Shown: in pieces, positions 25,171 to 31,713 of the stretch
Layout of the letters: every line of letters begins with the position of its first letter
Numbering within the stretch: position 1 is the stretch's first letter
Assembly: GCA_946478525.1 (NCBI GenBank)
Contig: CAMLCH010000030.1
Location: 1 to 31,713 of the forward strand
DNA: 31,713 nucleotides
Direction of reading: 5' to 3'
From: Snodgrassella alvi_G
Lineage (GTDB): Bacteria > Pseudomonadota > Gammaproteobacteria > Burkholderiales > Neisseriaceae
The notes under the pieces: model-generated
Seen by the model: only the letters and a program-made list of their open reading frames with translations
Databases searched by the model: none
Told to the model about the DNA's origin: nothing
Position numbers and translations under genes: made by a program

Positions 25171-25921
25171 GACAACAACTCCACAAACTTTACTGATTCA
25201 CGGCTGGGGCGCAAATCATCACGTTTTTGACCCACTACAAACCTTTATCCCAGCACCATGGCAAAACCATTGGTGGGCACCAGATCTGCCCGGTCACGGT
25301 TCTGCACCTTTTGATGGACACTTTAACCTGGATGAAATAGCCGACCAGATTGCGCAGCAAATTAGTCAACCTGCCAATCTGGTTGGCTGGTCACTGGGAG
25401 GAATGGTGGCACTAAATTTAGCAGCACGTCATCCTGAAAAAGTGAACACCCTATGCCTGACCGCCAGTCTGGTCAAACTGTTAGCCAGTCATGATTATCC
25501 TCAGGGTTTACATCGTGTTAGCCTTGATACCATGACTAACCTATTTGCCGAAGATTATCACAAATACATGCAACAGTTTTTACAATTGCAAATGCTGTAC
25601 GCTTCGTCCTCAGCCAGAAACAATATCAACCAGTTAACATCAACTATTTGCCAATATGGCTCCCCTGCCGGACTTAACGCAGCTTTACTTGCATTAAAAC
25701 AGGCTGACCTAAGACCACTATTAGACAGCATAAACTGTCCGGTATTACTGCTTTTTGGCGCTCGAGATGCCATCACGCCACCGCGAATGGGTGAGTACTT
25801 GCATCAACATTTGCCACAAAGCGAATGGATATTGCTGCCTCAGGCAGCACATGTGCCTTTTCTCAGTCATACTGCTGAATTTGCACAGGTATTGAGCCAA
25901 TTTTGGGAGCGACATAAATGA
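25169..25921 (+). CDS. bioH: Pimeloyl-[acyl-carrier protein] methyl ester esterase BioH
   Basis: A 250-residue alpha/beta hydrolase. The triad is clear: Ser75 in GWSLGGM (73-79), Asp200 in FGARDAIT and His228 in PQAAHVPF. The N-terminal LLIHGWGANHHVFDPL and DLPGHG (39-44) match BioH. It removes the methyl ester from pimeloyl-ACP methyl ester, ending the BioC-BioH route to the pimelate moiety of biotin. The start has no Shine-Dalgarno and overlaps the divergent comF start, so its promoter must lie inside comF. The stop overlaps the bioC start in ATGA, which indicates translational coupling. Confidence 0.93.
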   Translation: MTTTPQTLLIHGWGANHHVFDPLQTFIPAPWQNHWWAPDLPGHGSAPFDGHFNLDEIADQIAQQISQPANLVGWSLGGMVALNLAARHPEKVNTLCLTASLVKLLASHDYPQGLHRVSLDTMTNLFAEDYHKYMQQFLQLQMLYASSSARNNINQLTSTICQYGSPAGLNAALLALKQADLRPLLDSINCPVLLLFGARDAITPPRMGEYLHQHLPQSEWILLPQAAHVPFLSHTAEFAQVLSQFWERHK

Positions 25922-26727
25922 TACCCCTGCCTAACCAGCCCGACTGGTTTCTTCAGGCTCATCTAGCGGCAACACTGGATGAGCGACTGAATATACTCAA
26001 ACAACATCCTACAAAGATTCTGTTGGCAGGAGCTGATGGAAATGAAAGCTACCGGCTTTTAAAATTCCGCTATCCACAGACACATTTTCAGGAATTTGAT
26101 AGCCGCACAGAATACTTACAGGCAGCGCAGCTTATACGCAAAAGCAAACAGAACTGGTGGCAGAAACTTAGCGGGGATTTACCAATACAAACCCATTCTG
26201 ATCAACTTCCAGCCAACGCAGCTGCCGATATGGTATGGAGTAATTTAGGACTACTTCATCAATCTGCTCCCCAACAAGTCATAGCTAACTGGGCTGGCGC
26301 GCTAAAACCCGATGGTTTATTATTTTGTAGTCACTTTGGACCGGATACCTTAAAAGAAATTCTGACGTTATGGCGTGAGCATGGCATAATAGTACAAGCT
26401 CCTCGCTTGCTGGATATGCATGACATGGGTGATATATTATTACAGCATGGATTTTACGATCCGGTCACCGATATGAATATGCTAACCCTGCAATATACAA
26501 CGGTAGAACGATTCATTGATGATATGGTAACAGCAGGACTATGGCAAACATTGCAATTTGACAGCGAAATTGATGCTGTACGGATCTTAGCTGATAACTG
26601 GCAAAATAACCCCGTACATAATGTCACACTGGAATTAGTTTACGGTCATGGGGTGAAAAAACAACTATTACCTGATCATACAGCAACAATACAATTTTAC
26701 TCACATTCTCCAATAACAAAATCGTGA
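25918..26727 (+). CDS. bioC: BioC-like malonyl-ACP O-methyltransferase (divergent)
   Basis: A 269-residue methyltransferase-fold protein overlapping bioH by four bases. BioC methylates the free carboxyl of malonyl-ACP so that it can prime fatty acid synthesis toward pimelate. The SAM-binding motif I is degenerate: ILLAGADGNESYRLLKFRYP stands where VLDLGCGTG is expected, as also recalled for Neisseria homologues. Later blocks are typical: ADMVWSNLGLL (102-112), WAGALKPDGLLFCSHFGPDTL and DMHDMGDILLQHGFYDPV. The operon position next to bioH supports the assignment more than motif I does. The patatin-like gene starts 10 bases later. Confidence 0.85.
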   Translation: MIPLPNQPDWFLQAHLAATLDERLNILKQHPTKILLAGADGNESYRLLKFRYPQTHFQEFDSRTEYLQAAQLIRKSKQNWWQKLSGDLPIQTHSDQLPANAAADMVWSNLGLLHQSAPQQVIANWAGALKPDGLLFCSHFGPDTLKEILTLWREHGIIVQAPRLLDMHDMGDILLQHGFYDPVTDMNMLTLQYTTVERFIDDMVTAGLWQTLQFDSEIDAVRILADNWQNNPVHNVTLELVYGHGVKKQLLPDHTATIQFYSHSPITKS

Positions 26728-26737
26728 AATTTCTGAT

Positions 26738-27628
26738 ATGAAGATAATGCCAATTATACGTAACAGTTTTCTGTGCCTTATTGCGGCTGTATCAATCAGC
26801 GCCTGTAAAACCAATACGCCGGCACCTCCACCAGCTGCAGCTAAACCACGAGCAGTGATAGCATTAGCATTAGGTGGTGGCGTTTCCAAGGGTTTTGCCC
26901 ATATAGGTGTGATAAAAGTTTTACATGAAAATCACATACCTGTTCGTATCGTAACCGGCACCAGCGCCGGTGCGTTAGTTGGCAGCATGTATGCGTCAGG
27001 AATGAGTCCAGACAGGCTTGAACTCGAAGCAGAAATTCTTAATAAAGCCGATTTGGTAGATCCGGTACTCTCTACTTCAGGTTTTATTAAAGGACAAAAA
27101 TTACAGGATTACATCAATAATAAAGTTCGCAATAAGCCCATGCAGCAATTTCCTATTCGCTTTGGCGCAGTAGCTACCGAATTTGGTACCGGACGCATGG
27201 CTGTCTTTACCAATGGTAATGCTGGTCAGGCAGTACGTGCCTCCGCCAGTATTCCCAACGTATTCCAGCCAACTGTTATCGGCAATAAACGCTTTGTTGA
27301 TGGTGGTCTAGTAGCTCCTGTACCAGTATCAGCAGCCAAACAACTCGGTGCCAACGTAGTCATCGCCGTAGATATTTCCGCCAAGCCAACTAAATTAACC
27401 AGCTCTGGCTTCTTTTCCTACCTTGATCAAAGCCTGAATATCATGAGTGCTTCTGCTCTGAACAGTGAGCTTTCCAAAGCACAGGTAGTGATTCGTCCAC
27501 AAGTACAGAAACTAGGAGCGATTGGTGGCTTTGATCAAAAAGCTCAGGCTATTAAACTTGGTGAAGACGCAACCCGTGCCGCATTACCCCAGATCAGAGC
27601 TGTATTAAGTAAATATCAGGTTAACTGA
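26738..27628 (+). CDS. Patatin-like phospholipase, predicted lipoprotein (RssA-type)
   Basis: A 296-residue protein. The first 23 residues form a lipoprotein signal peptide ending ISAC (Cys23), followed by a Pro/Ala-rich spacer. The patatin domain has the oxyanion loop GGGVSKG at 46-52, the nucleophile Ser76 in GTSAG (74-78) and the catalytic Asp188 in DGG (188-190), so the Ser-Asp dyad is intact. It would act as a lipase or phospholipase anchored at the envelope. It lies 10 bases after bioC and ends at a terminator, so it is probably transcribed with bioHC. A functional link to biotin synthesis is not evident. Confidence 0.9.
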   Translation: MKIMPIIRNSFLCLIAAVSISACKTNTPAPPPAAAKPRAVIALALGGGVSKGFAHIGVIKVLHENHIPVRIVTGTSAGALVGSMYASGMSPDRLELEAEILNKADLVDPVLSTSGFIKGQKLQDYINNKVRNKPMQQFPIRFGAVATEFGTGRMAVFTNGNAGQAVRASASIPNVFQPTVIGNKRFVDGGLVAPVPVSAAKQLGANVVIAVDISAKPTKLTSSGFFSYLDQSLNIMSASALNSELSKAQVVIRPQVQKLGAIGGFDQKAQAIKLGEDATRAALPQIRAVLSKYQVN

Positions 27629-28255
27629 TCGTTCCGCTGAGTTTTTACTGACAGGCTATCTTTAAGATAGCCCGTTTATTTCAGAAACACTACTGCAATT
27701 TGTTTTAATCAATAAATGGTATCTTGCCAAACTAATTTTCTTGGCTAACAAAGTATTAATTTTTAAAAAAACGAACATAGCAAATTTATTCACATTGATT
27801 ACGGCAATTTAATTTATCTATAGAAGATAAAAATCTCTTGCATCTACCGAACAGATCAGCCCCAAAAAGCAAATTTTCCTCAACAATCAAGCAATATACC
27901 TTAATAGTAACAACTGCTTTCACAATATCCTCAGCGGCTAAGCAGCTCAATTAGCTTAAAATTAATTGATGAAAAAGTAGATACGGAAATAACGCATATA
28001 ACCAAGGAAAAAGATAAAAAGAATCTAATTCAGAAAAATCTTTTTTTGTCTGATCAATACAATACCATCTGAATTGGTTGTGACAATTGGTACGAGGAAA
28101 ATATAAACTTTTTCAACATACGTTATAAACATTTGAAGCATGACTTAATATCTAATTTAAAACCATAAAACCCAATAAAAAAAATCTTATTTTTGCTTTT
28201 ATTGATTACAGATATTGTGTTAATTTATTTCTATCACATAGGGGCAAAATTATTC
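27629..28255. other. AT-rich intergenic region with a coding-like remnant
   Basis: After the terminator at 27654 no intact gene is present for about 580 bp. The plus-strand frame 27911-28168 is 86 codons interrupted by one TGA and lacks a start; it may be the remains of a gene (see findings). Confidence 0.4.
27654..27682 (+). terminator. Terminator of the bioH-bioC-patatin unit
   Basis: The stem GGCTAT/ATAGCC within the longer palindrome GGCTATCTTTAAGATAGCC is followed by CGTTTATTTC, 26 bases after the patatin stop. Confidence 0.75.
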
Positions 28256-29182
28256 ATGAAATATCACTGCAAACAACTTCTGTTTAGCATGCTGCTGCTG
28301 TGGCAAGTATTGCTGTTTGCCGGCTGTGGTAGTAATTCCAACACCGAATCACCACAACAGCCAGTGCAGCAAGTACCGGAACAGCAGGTAACGACACCTA
28401 CTGTTCCGGTACCATTTCGCAATCAGGATAGCCATGAGCGTTATGACGAGATTGGTAAACTCGGTACACATCCCATTAGTATCCCGGCAGGTGTGACTAT
28501 TGGCGCGGTGATTTATCGCTCCAATCCGAGCAAATTTGCTGATCGAAAAATTAAGACCCAATATACTCCTCCACCTATATCCTATACATTTCCGATTAAA
28601 TCTTTCCGCTTTCGGTATCGCATTAGTGACGGTGACGTCTATACCACGTCCGGGCAAACAGAACAGGATTATTATCGTGATAATAAAACCTCAATTCCAT
28701 CTGACAGACCTATCCCCCCTTGGGCTGAGGTAATTGTTTATGACCAATATAATGATGCTGTGCCGTTGAACTTTAACTCCACCATTCAGGATGATTTCAG
28801 AGTATCGAAAAAAGTTACAAATATTGATTATATTCAACAAGCACAACCGCTGTATGGTTTAACGGTATATCTGGCAAATAATGGTATTGATCCAGAAAAT
28901 TGCGAGCCATGGAAATCGAATACTGTTACTCCAGACAGAATGATTAATAAAAATAAGGCAGGCAATATTAAAACCTATATTCAGCGTGAATTTACACAGC
29001 AGACAAATTTTTGTATACATAGATTTTATAACGATGACTGGCATATTCAGATATGGATTATTTACAACTGTACTTATCTGCCACAGTGGCGGAAAATAGA
29101 GGATGATATTATAAAAATACTGAATAGCTGGCGAGTCACCCAGGAAGGTAAGCTACTGAGCAAGCAAATTGGTAAGGCTTAG
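28256..29182 (+). CDS. Lipoprotein of unknown function
   Basis: A 308-residue predicted lipoprotein. The signal peptide MKYHCKQLLFSMLLLWQVLL ends at the lipobox FAGC (Cys24). A low-complexity Gln/Pro/Val linker (about 32-50) follows, usual for a tether to the outer membrane. The rest is a Tyr/Asp/Asn-rich globular domain (ISYTFPIKSFRFRYRISDGD near 110-130; NFCIHRFYNDDWHIQIWIIY near 255-275) with three further cysteines. The family is not recognised. The start at 28256 is preferred over an upstream TTG at 28193 because the signal peptide begins there and AGGGG lies upstream, though at a longish 13 bases. It stands alone and has no visible terminator. Confidence 0.8.
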   Translation: MKYHCKQLLFSMLLLWQVLLFAGCGSNSNTESPQQPVQQVPEQQVTTPTVPVPFRNQDSHERYDEIGKLGTHPISIPAGVTIGAVIYRSNPSKFADRKIKTQYTPPPISYTFPIKSFRFRYRISDGDVYTTSGQTEQDYYRDNKTSIPSDRPIPPWAEVIVYDQYNDAVPLNFNSTIQDDFRVSKKVTNIDYIQQAQPLYGLTVYLANNGIDPENCEPWKSNTVTPDRMINKNKAGNIKTYIQREFTQQTNFCIHRFYNDDWHIQIWIIYNCTYLPQWRKIEDDIIKILNSWRVTQEGKLLSKQIGKA

Positions 29183-29882
29183 TTTTGGGTAATAGTACTG
29201 CTTATTAAGGGTCTCTGGGAAAGTAATAGCTTAGAAGCCTCCAGCATAGTCAAATCATGATAAAACAAATGCGATTCTCCAAACATGGACATGGCTTATT
29301 TGGATAGGTTAGAAAAAGTAGTTCTTTGTCCACAAACAGAAGTAATTAATGAATTGGGTTGAAGGTTGAGGTAATTAAGCTCAATACAAACTGTAACAGC
29401 GACTCTACCACAAATATATGCTTTATTTATATTAAATATCCAATTAATTAACGTTTAGAATCTGCTTTAACTTATCAACTATCACCCATTTTACATTAGC
29501 CTTTTTTTACATACTAACACCATTTGAAAGTATGGTTACAATCAGCAAATCTGTTCCGATTTTAGATGGCTAACAAAAATATTTTTTTATTTTATATAGA
29601 AACTCATTGTTTATGACTATCAAATATATAAAGTATTATTGCCATAAAAAAAACTAAAGCAAATTATATTTTTAGATGCTAAGCAAAATTGTAATGAACA
29701 ATGATTTCGCCAAAGTCAAGTAATCTAAAATGACAAATACATAAATATAAATTATTTTATCATAAACATGATTTACTGAATGGTTAATATTTCTTTATTT
29801 TTATTAATTATCTACAAATATTGATGGTTTTCTCAGAAATACTTGACTATAATACTCAACTATTCTACCAAAGCGGGAAAAT
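29183..29882. other. AT-rich intergenic region upstream of tehB
   Basis: About 700 bp without a supported gene. A 20-base stretch at 29236-29255 matches 2081-2100 at 18 positions. A TATAAT at 29848-29853 may be the tehB -10. Nothing else is seen. Confidence 0.45.
29848..29853 (+). promoter_or_regulatory. Possible -10 element for tehB
   Basis: A perfect TATAAT lies 30 bases before the tehB ATG, within CTTGACTATAATAC. No -35 of good quality is spaced correctly. Confidence 0.35.
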
Positions 29883-30752
29883 ATGATGAATAATGATAAC
29901 TTAGTTGCCTATAAAACTCTTCCGGTCTGGACGGCAGAGACACTGCCGGATGGCTTTAAACAGCAACACAATACTAAACCTGGTACATGGGCAAAACTAC
30001 AGATATTTAAAGGTCGGCTTAATTTTGCCATGCTTGATGCGGCGGGCAATATAACTGAAGAATATCAGTTTAGTACAAACCAACAACCACCATTGATAGA
30101 ACCACAACAATGGCATAAAATTATTGCCGTATCTGATGATATTTCCTGTCAACTAACATTTTATTGTCAAAAAGAAGATTATTGCTCGAAAAAATACGAT
30201 TTAACGGCCACACACGCCGACGTTATAATCGCAGCGCAAAGAGTAAAAACAGGAACAGTATTGGATTTGGGCTGTGGCACCGGTCGTAATGCCTTGTATT
30301 TAAATATGCTGGGATTTGATGTCACCGCGGTAGATAAAAACGAAGCTAATATTGATCAGATTAATCAAATTATCAACGAAGAACATTTAACTGGATTACG
30401 CGCACAGATTTATGATATTAATCAAGCCAATATAAGTGGCAGTTATGATCTGGTTATCTGTACCGTTGTTATGATGTTCTTACAGCCACAACAGATACCG
30501 GCCGTTATCCAAAATATACAGTCTAGCACCCGTTCCGGGGGCTATAATGTCATTGTATGTGCGATGTCAACATCAGATTATCCGTGCCCAATGCCGTTTT
30601 CTTTTACTTTTCAGGAAAATGAGCTAAGAGATTATTACCAAAACTGGAATATTATTGAATATAATGAAAACATTGGTTCCCTGCATAAAACTGATATAAA
30701 CGGGAACCGTATCCAGTTACGCTTTGCCACTTTACATGCTATTAAGCCTTAA
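29883..30752 (+). CDS. tehB: Tellurite-resistance SAM-dependent methyltransferase TehB, long form
   Basis: A 289-residue protein. Residues 1-100 form the cupin-like N-terminal extension found in the Haemophilus/Neisseria type of TehB (LPVWTAETLPDGFKQQHNT, TWAKLQIFKGRLNF). The methyltransferase domain follows, with SAM motif I LDLGCGTGRN at 127-136 and later blocks VTAVDKNE and YDLVICTVVMMFL. E. coli TehB has only the second domain (197 residues). The enzyme methylates tellurite or selenium compounds to volatile forms and is linked to oxidative stress resistance in Haemophilus. GGGA precedes the paired ATG codons. No tehA transporter gene is adjacent. Confidence 0.93.
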   Translation: MMNNDNLVAYKTLPVWTAETLPDGFKQQHNTKPGTWAKLQIFKGRLNFAMLDAAGNITEEYQFSTNQQPPLIEPQQWHKIIAVSDDISCQLTFYCQKEDYCSKKYDLTATHADVIIAAQRVKTGTVLDLGCGTGRNALYLNMLGFDVTAVDKNEANIDQINQIINEEHLTGLRAQIYDINQANISGSYDLVICTVVMMFLQPQQIPAVIQNIQSSTRSGGYNVIVCAMSTSDYPCPMPFSFTFQENELRDYYQNWNIIEYNENIGSLHKTDINGNRIQLRFATLHAIKP

Positions 30753-30773
30753 AAAATAGCATTCATCATCCAA

Positions 30774-30865
30774 AAAAGTTTAGGTAGATTTCATAACTTA
30801 AAAATACCATTTTACACTAAGAAAGGTATTAATTACTGAATGGTCAGAAATCAACCTAAACTTTT
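30774..30865. repeat. 92-bp element with 19-bp terminal inverted repeats
   Basis: AAAAGTTTAGGTAGATTTC at the left end and GAAATCAACCTAAACTTTT at the right end are inverted copies matching at 18 of 19 positions. The interior contains a second inverted pair (AATACC/GGTATT). It lies 22 bases after tehB. It may serve as the tehB terminator, since the right arm ends CTTTTATTTC, or be a small non-autonomous mobile element. Confidence 0.75.
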
Positions 30866-30970
30866 ATTTCTATTAAATTGGAAGCTAACCAGTAAAAATT
30901 TATCTTTTAATGCACAGAATTTTGATTCTGCAAATTCGAAAAAGAAAAAATAATTTCAGTGTTGATTAAT

Positions 30971-31198
30971 TTAATCAGATTCTTCAACTTTAGTGCTCGT
31001 TAAAGCTAATTTTTCAATGTTACGGTTGACATTAAATAAAACACAAATTAATTCCATTGCTATACGCAAATATATAGAACTAAAGAAAATAATTTTATTA
31101 AATTTAATTATATTTTTATCAATTAAATCTCTAATACAATTTTCTTAATAAATATTATCTACCTGCTGAAACATATATAAATTATCCAAATAAAACAT
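30971..31198 (-). pseudogene. Decayed open frame of unknown family
   Basis: From an ATG at 31198 the minus strand reads MFYLDNLYMFQQVDNIY, then TAA, then 57 further codons in the same frame ending LALTSTKVEESD and a stop. The second part has mixed, protein-like composition unlike the Ile/Asn/Lys runs of its surroundings. The family is not recognised; chance cannot be excluded in such AT-rich DNA. Confidence 0.3.
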
Positions 31199-31713
31199 TT
31201 TTAAAATAGATTTAATTTAACGATATCAATAATAATTCCCGAATGATTAAAACTTCCATCTCAAATTTTAGTGAAGAGATATATAAAATATTTCTGTATA
31301 TCAAATAAATGACAATTAGATAATTTAACAAATCGAAAATTATTAATTAAATAGCTTAATACTCATATTTATTTAAGATAATATTGTCGGATACTGCTGG
31401 CTTTTGAACTATTTTATCAAATAAACTGCATTTATTTGAACATGTCTTCAAATATGTTTGAATAATATTTAAACTATTACTCAATCTATTTTTAGATGTT
31501 TTTTTAAAGCGTTTTACTATTGTTTTTTATGTAAAACCTAAATAAACTCAGTTTTTTTACTCTGAACCAATTCAGAGTTGAGCGTATAACCTAAATTAAA
31601 TTTATAAAAAAACAATAAATTAAACTAATATTTATTTAAAAAATCTATCATTTAATTTTTAATTAAGTTTTACTCTTGATTAGATTTTAAGTTGTCCACT
31701 TAAATGGATTTTC

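Larger units (their letters stand above)
30753..31713. other. AT-rich terminal kilobase
   Basis: No intact gene. It holds the inverted-repeat element at 30774-30865, a small hairpin CAGAAT-TTTG-ATTCTG near 30915-30930, a decayed minus-strand frame at 30971-31198, a hairpin ACTCTGAA-CCAA-TTCAGAGT at 31559-31578, and a short perfect hairpin at the very edge (31686-31704). Confidence 0.5.

Noticed and set aside
31559..31578. ACTCTGAA-CCAA-TTCAGAGT as an intrinsic terminator
   Set aside because: The T run lies before the stem on the plus strand and becomes an A run after it on the minus strand, so it fits neither direction.
1..31713. CRISPR arrays, tRNA or rRNA genes
   Set aside because: No regularly spaced repeats and no cloverleaf or rRNA-like sequence were seen on either strand.

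Overview
The window reads as a chromosomal segment of an AT-rich member of the Neisseriaceae (Betaproteobacteria). The main reasons are the bioH-bioC pair with a Neisseria-like divergent BioC, the order of housekeeping genes (galE, tldD, gamma carbonic anhydrase, prlC, ftsY, ruvA, rlpA, comF, tehB with its N-terminal extension), and a base composition well below that of Neisseria. A Snodgrassella-like bee-gut symbiont fits best, but this is inference from gene content, not a measured identity.

Layout: (1) 1-1631 holds the start of a large YobI-type membrane P-loop NTPase on the minus strand, cut by the window edge. It is followed by a gene-poor stretch with a decayed IS3-family transposase tail. 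(2) 2415-6360 carries a small DksA/TraR-type zinc-finger protein (ybiI), then a three-gene minus-strand cassette (SDR oxidoreductase, alpha/beta hydrolase, flavin reductase) divergent from a LysR regulator with a clean T-N11-A palindrome over its own ribosome binding site. (3) 6937-9810 carries galE and tldD. Between them, on the minus strand, is what looks like a Fur-repressed small RNA of about 150 nt. (4) 10098-13108 carries a LysE/ArgO exporter, a secreted protein with a G8 tract just upstream of its start, and a tiny lipoprotein whose start region is duplicated in tandem. (5) 13309-16133 carries a gamma carbonic anhydrase divergent from oligopeptidase A. (6) 16246-19753 is a type IV restriction module, mcrB-mcrC, with an uncharacterised gene facing it tail to tail. 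(7) 19976-24139 is a minus-strand housekeeping block: ftsY, an S51-like peptidase, a 5'-nucleotidase, ruvA and rlpA. (8) 24457-27628 has comF and bioH diverging from overlapping start codons (CATG), then bioC and a patatin-like lipoprotein. (9) 28256-30752 has an unrecognised lipoprotein and tehB. The last kilobase is AT-rich and holds a 92-bp inverted-repeat element and a decayed open frame.

Most of the genes are ordinary core functions. The accessory signals are the two defence-type NTPase loci (YobI-like and McrBC), the putative iron-responsive small RNA, and two possible expression-switching sequences (the G tract and the duplicated start region). No tRNA, rRNA, CRISPR array or intact insertion sequence was seen.
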